From Denitratimonas sp037478135 (lineage in GTDB: Bacteria > Pseudomonadota > Gammaproteobacteria > Xanthomonadales > Xanthomonadaceae): 64,000 nt of DNA. Location of the stretch: NCBI RefSeq assembly GCF_037478135.1, contig NZ_JBBHDV010000010.1, forward strand, positions 62,001 through 126,000, read 5' to 3'. Made by a program: the position numbers and the translations under genes. This document shows, in pieces, positions 36,183 to 46,328 of the stretch (the stretch's first letter is position 1; every line of letters starts with the position of its first letter). A model generated the notes under the pieces. It saw nothing but the letters and a program-made list of their open reading frames with translations, was not told the origin of the DNA and did no database searches.

Positions 36183-36266
36183 ACCTCCCGTAACGCCACC
36201 GTGCTCGGCAGCCGCGTCGCCGCACATCTGCTGGAACAGACTGCGGAACGTTTGCTGAAACGCTGA
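36183..36266 (+). pseudogene. Remnant of a hemC 3' end
   Basis: In one frame this reads TSRNATVLGSRVAAHLLEQ, then TAERLLKR and a stop. It matches the C-terminus of the intact HemC (LGTLVAERLLEQ then GAERLLKR) at LG, VA, LLEQ and AERLLKR. The DNA differs from hemC at many positions, so this is not a recent duplication. There is no start codon or enzyme core. It is interpreted as the end of a second or ancestral hemC left when DNA entered after hemC; dbpA begins 35 bases on. Confidence 0.7.
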
Positions 36267-36301
36267 ATCGCACATCCGGCCCCGGCCTGCGATCATGTCG
36301 C

Positions 36302-37672
<1,371 letters not shown>

Positions 37673-37747
37673 CCGACGCAGGCCGCTGTTGCGGCATCAC
37701 GCAGACACATCCGGATTGGCTTTCGTATTGAACGCCAGCCTTCGCTC

Positions 37748-39148
37748 TCAGCCTCCCAGCGACCGCTCCAGCCGCGCGGCCACATCGCGGTTCTGCGTCG
37801 CCAGCCGACGCAACGAACCCGAACCGATGCGGTCGCAATCGGCGACCTGTTCCCAGTAGCACGCTGCGATCCGGGCCGCCCAGATCAGATGTGGGATTTG
37901 CCCGGCCCGGTCCGGTATCAACGGACGGAGCGGTTCGGCATTGCGCACCGCGCCGGTGCGCGAGGGTGCCAGCGACATTGGCAGCATGTCGTAGGCCGGT
38001 GCAAGTGCGAGCGGGCCGCGATCCACGAGATGAAAACCGAGGTTGCCGGCATGCATGTCGCTGTTGCCGATGAGGCGACCGAACCAGTGCAGGCGTGCCA
38101 TCTGCGCTGCGGTATCGGCATCAACCCACGCGGCGGCGGCGAGCCGTTCGCCGGAAAGGCTCCAGTCGCGCATATCGTCACCGATGAAAGCAGTGCTCAG
38201 GGCCAGCAGCGAAACGTAACCGCGCCGCCCCAGCACATCGGGCGTGCGATCAAACCTGCGCACTTCCAGACAGGTGTAGCCGTCCGCATCGATCAATTCG
38301 GATTCGGAAGCAGGCAACCCGGCCTGGCGCAGGCACGCCAGCGCAAGGTGTTCGCAGACCAGAAGATCGGCCCAGCGCCGTGCGGCCTCGCCGCTGTCGG
38401 GCACGGCGAACTTGACCAGTGCGGCATAACGCCCCGCTAGCGAGCTCACGGTCGCAGTGAACTTGGGTTGCTCGCCGCCGGGCGAGGAGCCTATGTCCTC
38501 ACCGGCCAGTGCGGCCTGCGCCCATTGCGCATAAAGCGCGGAGCGTTCGTTCACGGCCACGGTGTCGGACGGGGCGTCGCGTTCGGTCAGGGCCATTTCC
38601 ACCGCCGTCTGGCCCAGCAGCAGATCACCCATGCCCGTGCCGCCACTGCGGGTGATGGCGAGCAAGGTATCGCGCAGTTGCCAGCGGTGCAGATCATCGG
38701 GCACGCCCAGATGTCGCGCCTGCCGATGCGCCAGGGTGCGGCCAAGGAAACCTTGCGGGCGCAGATCGTCGAGAAACCACGGCAGGCCGGGAAAATGGCC
38801 CGCCACCTGCTCGACCGGCCGCACCAGATTGGGCCGCTCGCCCGATGGCTCAAACTGGAAGCGCTCACCATTCAGCGCATACAGCGTGCCCAGTTCTTCC
38901 AGGCTGGCGTCGGCCCGCATACGCCACAGCGGCCAGGCGCTGCCAGCGTCGGTGACGCTGCGTGCGACATAGGCCGTGGCCCGCGCCTTGCCGATGCGCA
39001 ATACCTGATCGCCGGCTTCGGCGACCAGTCGCGCCAGTACCGGGCGCGACACGCCCAACTGCTGCACCAGCCACGCAGCCGGCACCGGCTCGCCGCTGCG
39101 CAGCAGGAACAACAGATCGTCGGAAGTGGCTGAACGTGGGCGAGGCAT
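37748..39148 (-). CDS. HipA-family serine/threonine kinase with N-terminal winged helix (YjjJ type)
   Basis: A 466-aa protein. Residues 1-65 form an HTH (DDLLFLLRSGEPVPAAWLVQQLGVSRPVLARLVAEAG). The HipA kinase core follows with the Gly-rich loop SSPGGEQPK (221-229), Lys in AALVKF, catalytic NSDMHAGN (362-369) and metal-binding APAYDMLP (383-390). HipA kinases phosphorylate aminoacyl-tRNA synthetases or related targets and slow growth. There is no separate hipB; the fused HTH may serve as the DNA-binding part. The upstream palindrome at 39165-39183 is a likely operator. The region is AT-richer than its neighbours. Confidence 0.88.
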   Translation of the reverse strand: MPRPRSATSDDLLFLLRSGEPVPAAWLVQQLGVSRPVLARLVAEAGDQVLRIGKARATAYVARSVTDAGSAWPLWRMRADASLEELGTLYALNGERFQFEPSGERPNLVRPVEQVAGHFPGLPWFLDDLRPQGFLGRTLAHRQARHLGVPDDLHRWQLRDTLLAITRSGGTGMGDLLLGQTAVEMALTERDAPSDTVAVNERSALYAQWAQAALAGEDIGSSPGGEQPKFTATVSSLAGRYAALVKFAVPDSGEAARRWADLLVCEHLALACLRQAGLPASESELIDADGYTCLEVRRFDRTPDVLGRRGYVSLLALSTAFIGDDMRDWSLSGERLAAAAWVDADTAAQMARLHWFGRLIGNSDMHAGNLGFHLVDRGPLALAPAYDMLPMSLAPSRTGAVRNAEPLRPLIPDRAGQIPHLIWAARIAACYWEQVADCDRIGSGSLRRLATQNRDVAARLERSLGG

Positions 39149-39164
39149 GTGTCAAACAGCATAA

Positions 39165-39183
39165 TTTCTTTACGATAAAGAAA
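39165..39183 (-). promoter_or_regulatory. Perfect palindrome, candidate HipA/YjjJ operator
   Basis: TTTCTTTA (39165-39172), a 3-base spacer and TAAAGAAA (39176-39183) form a perfect 8-bp inverted repeat, 17 bases before the start codon. It overlaps by one base the candidate -10 box of the gene, so a bound protein would block transcription. The binding protein is inferred to be the gene product itself through its N-terminal HTH. Confidence 0.65.
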
Positions 39184-39211
39184 CGATACTCCTAACAAGA
39201 GGCTTACACAA
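39183..39211 (-). promoter_or_regulatory. Candidate sigma-70 promoter for the HipA-family gene
   Basis: On the minus strand, TTGTGT (39206-39211) and TATCGT (39183-39188) are separated by 17 bases. The region is AT-rich against a GC-rich background. No Shine-Dalgarno sequence is obvious before the ATG. Confidence 0.45.
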
Positions 39212-39275
39212 GCCACTGTTTTATCTATATGAACAAGAAATCATCGCAGGTGTTTATTTACGATTCCAACCCATA

Positions 39276-40580
39276 TCACACCTCCCGCAGTGCCACCGTG
39301 ATCGGCAACCTCGCCGCCCGCAGCGCCGGGAACAGGCCACCCAGCAGGCCGATGCCCAATGCCCATTTCAGGCCGGTCCACAACAGTGCCGGGGTCACCT
39401 TGAACTGGAACACCACCTGGCTGAAGTTGCTGCCGAGTGTGGACACCGAATAGTTGTTGAACAGCAGCCACGCGACCAGGCCGCCGAGCAGACCGCCGAG
39501 CAGTGCCAGCAGCATGGTTTCCAGCATCACCGCAGTGACCACGGGTGTGCCGCGGAAGCCGATGGCACGCATTGTGGCGATTTCGCGGGCGCGGGTGGCG
39601 ACGGCAGCGTACATCGTGTTGAGTGCGCCGAAAATCGCGCCCACCGCCATGATGCCGCCGATCACCGTGCCCAGCGCGGTCAGCAGCGTCTTGAGGCCGC
39701 CGGATTGCTGCGCGAAATAGGCGCGCGTGGTCAGCACGTCGAGCTTGAGCTGCGGATCGGCTTCGACCGCCGCCTTGAAGCTCTCGAACCCTTCCGCTCC
39801 GGTGCGCACCAGCACCGACTGGTAGGCACCTCGGTTGTAGGTGGTGGCCAGGGTCTGTGCATCGCCCCACAGTTCTGATTCGTAGGCGTCATCGGAAGCG
39901 AACACGCCGACCACGCTCCATTCCTGATTGCCCAGCATCAGCAGGTTGCCGACTTCCAGCCCCTGGAACTGTGATTGCGCACCGCGCCCGGCGGCCAGTT
40001 CGCGCAGGCCGGTGGTGGGCTTGCGGCCTTCGATGATGCGCACGCCTTCGCGCACCTGCCAGGCGTCCTCGCCGATGCCGCGGAACTGCACATTGGCGTC
40101 GGTGCCATCGGCGCGCGTGGGCAGGTTCACCACCTGGGAAAGTTCGGCCGACAGCAGCGGCCGCCCATCGGCATCACGCTGCACACCGGGCAGCGCAGCG
40201 ATCAATGGCACCTGGCTGCGGCTGATCACCGAATTGGTTTCCGCCTGCGAACCGCCGCGCAGCACGATCGCGGTTTCATCGTTGCCGGCCGCCTGCAGCG
40301 TGGCCTGGAAACCTTCGCCCATCGCCAGCATCGCGACCAGCACGCCGACCACACCGGCGATGCCGACGATGATCACCGAGGACGCTCCCCAGCGTTGCGG
40401 CAGGCTCGCGATGCCGATGCGCGTGGCCTCGCGCGCCAGCCGCCCGGAACGGGTCAGCCACAACCACAGCGCCAGCAGCACCACCACGGCCAGCACGCCG
40501 GCCCAGGGCAACAGGGTCCAGACGACCAGCGCGGCGAGCAGCACCAGCAGCACGGCAAAATTCTTCAGAACATTCTTCAT
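39276..40580 (-). CDS. FtsX-type ABC transporter permease
   Basis: A 434-aa permease. It has paired N-terminal helices, a TM around SVIIVGIAGVVGVLVAMLAMGEG, a large periplasmic domain and three C-terminal helices with TRAREIATMRAIGFRGTPVVTAVMLETMLLALLGGLLGG. It begins 10 bases after the other permease gene, and AGGAAG lies 6 bases before the ATG at 40580. With the adaptor, ATPase and second permease it forms a MacAB-like tripartite pump in which the permease is split off from the ATPase. Substrate unknown. Confidence 0.88.
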   Translation of the reverse strand: MKNVLKNFAVLLVLLAALVVWTLLPWAGVLAVVVLLALWLWLTRSGRLAREATRIGIASLPQRWGASSVIIVGIAGVVGVLVAMLAMGEGFQATLQAAGNDETAIVLRGGSQAETNSVISRSQVPLIAALPGVQRDADGRPLLSAELSQVVNLPTRADGTDANVQFRGIGEDAWQVREGVRIIEGRKPTTGLRELAAGRGAQSQFQGLEVGNLLMLGNQEWSVVGVFASDDAYESELWGDAQTLATTYNRGAYQSVLVRTGAEGFESFKAAVEADPQLKLDVLTTRAYFAQQSGGLKTLLTALGTVIGGIMAVGAIFGALNTMYAAVATRAREIATMRAIGFRGTPVVTAVMLETMLLALLGGLLGGLVAWLLFNNYSVSTLGSNFSQVVFQFKVTPALLWTGLKWALGIGLLGGLFPALRAARLPITVALREV

Positions 40581-40590
40581 GGCGGCTTCC

Positions 40591-41748
40591 TCAACGCCCG
40601 GCCAATGCATCGACGATCCTGAGCCGCTGCGCGCGCAGTGCCGGCAGCAGCCCCACGACCAGACCGATCGCCAGCATCAGCGCCAGCCCGACCAGCCAGG
40701 TCTGCGCCACCACCGTCTGGATCGGCATCATGCCGCCGCTGGCGCGCGCCAGGCCGGGCATGATCGCGGCCGACAGACCCAGGCCCAGCATGCCGCCGAG
40801 CACCACCAGCAGCACCGATTCGGCCAGCACCAGACCCAGCACCGAGGCATCGGTGAAACCCAGCGTCTTGAGCGTGGCCAGCTCGGGAATGCGCTCGCGC
40901 ACCGCCTGCGCCATGGTGTTGCCGGTCAGCAGCACGAGGGTGAAGAACACCGCGCCCATGATCGCGGTGACAATCAGGCCGATGTCGGCGAACTGCTTGG
41001 CGAACGCCTGCTGGAAGGCCGATTCGGTCTGGCTTCTGGTTTCATGATCCGAATTGGCCGACAGCGCATCGATCGCCTGCGCCACCTGCGAGGCCTGGGC
41101 CGGATCGTCCAGCACCACGGTGAACCAGCTCACCTGATTCTTGATGTAGTCGTTGGCCTCGTCGAAGTAGGACCAGTTCATCACCAGCTGGTTTTCCTGC
41201 CCGACCTGCGAACGGTCCTTGACCCGGAAGATCGTGGTCAGCTCCAGCGGCCAGTCGTTGCTGCCGTTGCGCGGGAAGATGGTGGCCTGCAGCGGGATGG
41301 TGTCGCCGATCTTCCAGCCATGCTTGAGCGCCAGTGCCTCGCCCACGGCGGCGGCGGTGCGGGTGGCCTTGAAGGCTTCGACCTGCTCGGGCGGCACCTC
41401 GTATTCGGTGTAGACCTCGAAGAAGTCGGGCGCGACCGAGAAGTTCGGGAAGAAGTTCTTCATGTCCTGGTAGATGCCGCCGAACCACATCGCATAGGTG
41501 GCCTGGCGCACCCCGGGGATACCCTCGATCTGCTGCAACAAACGGATCGGAAGAGTTTGCGTGATCGACAGGCGCGAGGCCACGACCAGCCGGTTGGCGC
41601 CATCCACGCTGCCACCGGAATTGAACGCCACGCGCACCGAATCCAGCAGCCCGAACAGCATGAACGCGGTCACCACCGAGAGCAGCGTCAGCGCGGTGCG
41701 GGTGCGGCTGCGGAACAGCTGGGCCCAGATGAGGTGGAGGAATTTCAT
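40591..41748 (-). CDS. FtsX-type ABC transporter permease
   Basis: A 385-aa permease with an N-terminal helix (RTALTLLSVVTAFMLFGLL), a periplasmic domain and three C-terminal helices with VRERIPELATLKTLGFTDASVLGLVLAESVLLVVLGGMLGLG. The ATG at 41748 (MKFLHLIWAQLFRSRTRTAL) directly follows a hairpin-forming repeat; an in-frame ATG at 41757 lies inside that hairpin. No Shine-Dalgarno is seen. It pairs with the downstream permease to form a heterodimeric pump. Confidence 0.88.
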   Translation of the reverse strand: MKFLHLIWAQLFRSRTRTALTLLSVVTAFMLFGLLDSVRVAFNSGGSVDGANRLVVASRLSITQTLPIRLLQQIEGIPGVRQATYAMWFGGIYQDMKNFFPNFSVAPDFFEVYTEYEVPPEQVEAFKATRTAAAVGEALALKHGWKIGDTIPLQATIFPRNGSNDWPLELTTIFRVKDRSQVGQENQLVMNWSYFDEANDYIKNQVSWFTVVLDDPAQASQVAQAIDALSANSDHETRSQTESAFQQAFAKQFADIGLIVTAIMGAVFFTLVLLTGNTMAQAVRERIPELATLKTLGFTDASVLGLVLAESVLLVVLGGMLGLGLSAAIMPGLARASGGMMPIQTVVAQTWLVGLALMLAIGLVVGLLPALRAQRLRIVDALAGR

Positions 41749-41768
41749 GGCGCACATCCATGTGCGCC
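41749..41768 (-). repeat. Inverted repeat abutting the permease start codon
   Basis: GGCGCACAT (41749-41757) and ATGTGCGCC (41760-41768) are perfect reverse complements separated by 2 bases. In the permease mRNA this forms a hairpin ending exactly one base before the AUG. The right arm is the first 9 bases, less one, of the tandem repeat that follows. Confidence 0.75.
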
Positions 41769-41891
41769 ACCCTGCGGGCAGCTTCGCTGTGAAAAACGGC
41801 TGTCCTGCCGTTTTTTCATCGCGATAAATTCATGTGCGCCGTCCTGCGGGTAGCATCGCTGTGAGAAACGGCTGTCCTGTCGTTTTTTCAT
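41759..41891. repeat. Tandem pair of 61-base elements with terminator-like hairpins
   Basis: Copies at 41759-41819 and 41831-41891 match at 55 of 61 positions, period 72 bases. Each begins CATGTGCGCC and ends in a hairpin: AAAAACGGC (41792-41800) with GCCGTTTTT (41807-41815), loop TGTCCT; and AAACGGC (41866-41872) with GTCGTTT (41879-41885) including G-T pairs. Both hairpins end in a T-run and look like bidirectional intrinsic terminators. They sit in the operon between the ATPase and permease genes and could attenuate the permeases. Confidence 0.8.
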
Positions 41892-41904
41892 GCTCAGTCT
41901 CCCG

Positions 41905-42597
<693 letters not shown>

Positions 42598-42639
42598 GGG
42601 GATTCCTTGGTTGATGATGATGAAAATTGCCGTGACGCT

Positions 42640-42781
42640 TTTTACTCCCTCTCCCCTGCCACGGCGGGGGAGAGGGTTGGGGTGAGGGGGCGCTTTGCGT
42701 CACCACGAGAAGCAGCAGCACTCACGCCTGCGGCGCTCGCCCCTTCACCCTGGCCCTCTGCCCCAAGCAGGCTTGGGCCAG
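42640..42781. repeat. GC-rich interspersed repeat with hairpin
   Basis: CCCTCTCCCC (42647-42656) pairs with GGGGAGAGGG (42667-42676). The following TTGGGGTGAGGGGG has a matching CCCCTTCACCCTGGCCCTCTGCCCC further on. This CCCTCTCCC/GGGAGAGGG class is abundant in xanthomonad and pseudomonad genomes between genes. It lies between the adaptor and ATPase genes of the efflux operon. Confidence 0.65.
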
Positions 42782-42788
42782 CGGGAAC

Positions 42789-44018
42789 TCATCGCGATGC
42801 GGCCACCCGCACCGCATCGCCATCCTTCAATTCTTCCGGTGGCCCCAGCACCACGCTCTGCCCGGCGCTGACGCCGGACAGCACCTGGCGTCCGTCACCC
42901 AGCGCGATGCCGGTTTCGATCCGGCGCAGCACGGCTTTTCCGTCCTGCAGCACGAACACCGCGCTGCCGCCGTCACGCGTGATGATCGCGGCCTGCGGCA
43001 CGCGCACGCCGCGCGGCGCTTCAGGTTGCTCGCTCTGCATCTCTTCCAGAAAACTGACCCGCACGCCCATGTCCGGCACGATGCGCGCGTCCTTTTCCTT
43101 GAACGCCACGCGCACCTTGACGGTGGCCTTGCCGCGGTCGGCGGCGGGAATGATCGCGATCACCTCGGCCGGAATCTTCCAGTCCGGATAGGCGTTGAGC
43201 ACCACCTGCGCCGGCATCTCCGGCTGCACCCGGCCGATGTAGGCCTCGCCGACATCGACTTCCACTTCCAGCGATTCCATGTCGACGATGGTGCCGATGC
43301 CGGTACGGGTATAGCCGCCAGTGGCCATCGGCGAAACGATTTCGCCCGGCTGCGCTGCCTTGGCGATCACCACGCCAGCGAACGGAGCCCGCACGATGGT
43401 GTTGTCAACGCCATTCCTGGCGATTTCCAGCGCATCGGCGGCGACCTTCACATTGCGTTGCGCGGTCAGGCGCTGGGCTCGCAACGCATCGCGCTGGGCC
43501 ACGGCGGCATCGAATTGAGAACGCGATACCAGTCCGCGCCCGACCAGTTCGGTCACGCGCACGGCCTCGGCTTCGGCCTGGGTGAGCTGGGCCTGCACCG
43601 AGGCCACCTGGCTGCGCGCGGCATCCAGTTGCGCGTTCGCCAGCGCGAACTGGGCATCGGCATCGACCGGGTCCAACGTGGCCATGACCTGGCCTTCCTC
43701 GACCCGCATGCCCTCCTCGATCAACACATCAAGCACCCGGCCGGTGATCTTGGCCGACACCGTCGCCATGCGCCGCGCCACGACATAACCGCTGGCATCC
43801 AATACCGAGGCGCTGGCGGCGGTATTGCTGATCGCGATCACCGGCGCGGTACGCACCTCGATGGCGGTTTCGCGCTGGCTCATCACCCAGGCGACGACAG
43901 CCACAATCGCGACGGCGATGGCCGCCAGCGCCCACCATTTCGTGCTCGACGACGAAGGCGGCGGCGGAGCGTTGCGCTCGATGCGCAGTTCCTTGAGCAG
44001 TTCAGCAGATGCGTTCAT
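42789..44018 (-). CDS. Periplasmic adaptor (HlyD/MacA type) of tripartite efflux pump
   Basis: A 409-aa membrane fusion protein. It has an N-terminal anchor (WWALAAIAVAIVAVVAWVM), a lipoyl half VSAKITGRVLDVLIEEGMRVEEGQVMATLD, a helical hairpin, a second lipoyl half VRAPFAGVVIAKAAQPGEIVSP and a C-terminal VLSGVSAGQSVVLGPPEELKDGDAV. The ATG at 44018 begins MNASAELLKELRIER. It is the first gene of the efflux operon and should connect the permease pair to a TolC-type channel. Confidence 0.9.
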   Translation of the reverse strand: MNASAELLKELRIERNAPPPPSSSSTKWWALAAIAVAIVAVVAWVMSQRETAIEVRTAPVIAISNTAASASVLDASGYVVARRMATVSAKITGRVLDVLIEEGMRVEEGQVMATLDPVDADAQFALANAQLDAARSQVASVQAQLTQAEAEAVRVTELVGRGLVSRSQFDAAVAQRDALRAQRLTAQRNVKVAADALEIARNGVDNTIVRAPFAGVVIAKAAQPGEIVSPMATGGYTRTGIGTIVDMESLEVEVDVGEAYIGRVQPEMPAQVVLNAYPDWKIPAEVIAIIPAADRGKATVKVRVAFKEKDARIVPDMGVRVSFLEEMQSEQPEAPRGVRVPQAAIITRDGGSAVFVLQDGKAVLRRIETGIALGDGRQVLSGVSAGQSVVLGPPEELKDGDAVRVAASR

Positions 44019-44162
44019 GGACAACCCGGACAGGAGCAGGCGCAAAGTGTGACGCAATCAGGTTCGTCACGTGTACCAGCAAAGGACCTGTCGCGGTCCT
44101 GGCCGCTCCCGGAACGACCCGGCGGGGTAGAGGCTTTTCGGGGGAACGTTCGCTGCCTGCAA

Positions 44163-45548
44163 TCAGCCGTAGCGCGCCCTCAACATCGCGAACGCCGAGC
44201 GCAACGCCATCGCTTCACCGCCGCGCGGGCGGCCGGGGCGATCGGTGTCGTTCCAGGCGTAGACATCCAGGTGCGCCCAGCGCTGGCCGTCGGGGATGAA
44301 CTTTTCCAGATACAGCGCGGCGGTGACGGCCCCGGCCATGCGCGAGCCGGCGTTGGCGATGTCGGCCACATGGCTGTTCAGATAGCGCAGGTACGGCCGC
44401 CACAACGGCATGCGCCAGACCGGATCGCGCAGTTCCTCGCCAGCCGCGAGCCAACCCGCCGCGACGTCTTCGTCATTGGCGAACAACGCCGGCAGATCCG
44501 GCCCCAGCGCGACGCGTGCCGCCCCGGTGAGCGTGGCGAAATCCAGAATCAGATCGGGCTTGGATTCGCCGGCAAGAGTCAGCGCGTCGCACAGCACGAT
44601 GCGCCCCTCGGCATCGGTATTGTCGATTTCCACACTGACACCCTTGCGCGTGGCGATGACCTCGCCGGGGCGGTAGGCGTTGGGGCCGATGGCATTTTCC
44701 ACCGCCGGCACCAGCAAGCGCAGGTTCACCGGCAGACGCTGGTCCATCACCAGCCCGGCCAGCGCGATGGCATGGGCGGCGCCACCCATGTCCTTCTTCA
44801 TATTGCGCATGCCGTCCGAAGGCTTGAGGTCCAGGCCGCCGGTGTCAAAGCACACGCCCTTGCCGACGATGGCCAGCTGCGGGTGCGTGTCATCGCCCCA
44901 AACCAGTTCGATCAGGCGCGGAGCGCGGTGGCTGGCGCGGCCGACGGCGTGGATCGCGGGGAAATTCTCCTCCAGCAGCGCATCACCGGCGATCACGCGC
45001 AGGCGTGCGCCGAAGCGTTCGGCCAGCGTGCATGCGGCCTGCTCGAGCTGTTCCGGGCCCATGTCCTCGGAAGGGGTGTTGACCAGGTCGCGCACCCGCA
45101 GGCTGGCTTCCAGCACCGCACGCGCCGCATCCACGCCCGGCGCGTCCGGTGAAACCAGCAGTTGCGCCGGCGCGCGCGGGGCTTTCTTGTAGCGTTCGAA
45201 GCGGTAGCTGCCCAGCCCCCAGCCCAGCAGCGCCACGGCCGGATCGATGCGTTCGCCATGTTCGTCGCTGAGGCGGTAACGGCCTTCCGGCAGGGCCTGT
45301 GGCAAAACGCCCAAGGCGTGCGGATCGGCCGCGTCCTCGATCCCGACCAGCACCATGCCGATGCCACCGGAGTCACCGGGCACTGCCAGCCAGCTGCCCG
45401 GTTTGGCGTTGAAACCGTTGGCATCGATCCAGCCGCGCGCGGCATCGGGCAGGCCGGCCTTGACGGTATCCAGTGCGGCACGGGTGGTGGCGATGATCGG
45501 GGTGGCGCCGGTTTCGGCGGTCAGCAGCAGGCTGGCGGGCAGGTTCAT
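44163..45548 (-). CDS. M17-family leucyl aminopeptidase
   Basis: A 461-aa peptidase. The two-metal active site is visible as AIVGKGVCFDTGGLDLKPSDGMRNMKKDMGGAA, the M17 hallmark NTDAEGRIVLCDALT and LILDFATLTGAARVALG. C-terminal HLDVYAWNDTDRPGRPRGGEAMALR is typical of the PepB/YwaD-like branch. It cleaves N-terminal residues from cytoplasmic peptides. Its start overlaps the stop of the upstream HAD phosphatase gene by 4 bases. Confidence 0.92.
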   Translation of the reverse strand: MNLPASLLLTAETGATPIIATTRAALDTVKAGLPDAARGWIDANGFNAKPGSWLAVPGDSGGIGMVLVGIEDAADPHALGVLPQALPEGRYRLSDEHGERIDPAVALLGWGLGSYRFERYKKAPRAPAQLLVSPDAPGVDAARAVLEASLRVRDLVNTPSEDMGPEQLEQAACTLAERFGARLRVIAGDALLEENFPAIHAVGRASHRAPRLIELVWGDDTHPQLAIVGKGVCFDTGGLDLKPSDGMRNMKKDMGGAAHAIALAGLVMDQRLPVNLRLLVPAVENAIGPNAYRPGEVIATRKGVSVEIDNTDAEGRIVLCDALTLAGESKPDLILDFATLTGAARVALGPDLPALFANDEDVAAGWLAAGEELRDPVWRMPLWRPYLRYLNSHVADIANAGSRMAGAVTAALYLEKFIPDGQRWAHLDVYAWNDTDRPGRPRGGEAMALRSAFAMLRARYG

Positions 45549-46255
45549 GGGGATCCTTGAGTGGCGGGGGTTTCGCAGCCGAGCTGTTGAACCAGCTCAT
45601 CCAGGCTGCGGACGGTGTAATCGGGCTCGCGCGGCGACCATTGCCAACGTGCACCTTCGCGGTTGATCCAAGCGGTGCGCATGCCGGCGCCCTGGGCACC
45701 GATCACGTCCAGCTCCGGGTCATCGCCCACGTGCAGCACCTGTTCCGGCGCCAGCGCCAGGCGCTGGCAGGCGGCCTGGAAAATGCTGACATGCGGCTTG
45801 GGCACACCGTGTTCGCGCGCACCGATGTGGAAGGTGAAGTGGCGGTCGATGCCGATCCGCACAAGGTCGGCGTTGCCATTGGTCAGCGCCCCGATCGGAT
45901 AGCGCGCGGCCAGTTGTTCCAGTGCCGCGCCGGCTTCCGGGTACAGATCCACCACATTGCGGGCGGCGATGAAGACCTCGTAGGCCGGTTCCACCAGGGT
46001 AGCGTCCTCGCCGCTGTCGCGCAGCGCGTGCAGCAGGGTCAGGCGGCGCTGTTCGGTGAAGTCGTGCGCGATTTCCGGGCGCTCGTTTGCAATGCGGTCG
46101 CGCAGCTGGCGCATCGCGGCGATGGGATAGCGCTGCGCGGTGCGCGGTGCGTGTTCGGCCAGCCAGGCGTGCAGGGTTTCCTCGGCCCGGATGATCGTCG
46201 GCCAGACCGGCCAGAGCGTATCGTCAAGATCGAGGGTGAGCGCACGGATCAACAC
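45545..46255 (-). CDS. HAD-superfamily hydrolase (YigB/YjjG-like phosphatase)
   Basis: A 236-aa protein: nucleophile motif LTLDLDDTLWPVWPTI, cap-domain helices, motif II LTNGNADLV, Lys in HGVPKPHVSIFQAA and motif IV VLHVGDDPELDVIGAQGAGMRTAWINR. YigB-type enzymes dephosphorylate FMN and sugar phosphates. It is coupled by ATGA overlap to the aminopeptidase gene. Confidence 0.87.
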   Translation of the reverse strand: MLIRALTLDLDDTLWPVWPTIIRAEETLHAWLAEHAPRTAQRYPIAAMRQLRDRIANERPEIAHDFTEQRRLTLLHALRDSGEDATLVEPAYEVFIAARNVVDLYPEAGAALEQLAARYPIGALTNGNADLVRIGIDRHFTFHIGAREHGVPKPHVSIFQAACQRLALAPEQVLHVGDDPELDVIGAQGAGMRTAWINREGARWQWSPREPDYTVRSLDELVQQLGCETPATQGSP

Positions 46256-46328
46256 GGAACAGGCATCGAAAAGGGACTGCTCACCATATCACGCACATGA
46301 AAGCGTCGACGGCGCGCGCAAGGTGGCG

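Noticed and set aside
34163..36266. A tRNA-type attachment site or integrase for the hemC insertion
   Set aside because: No tRNA, integrase, recombinase or clear short direct repeat could be found at either end.
43026..45152. A 708-codon plus-strand frame opposite the adaptor and aminopeptidase genes
   Set aside because: Shadow of two well-supported minus-strand genes.
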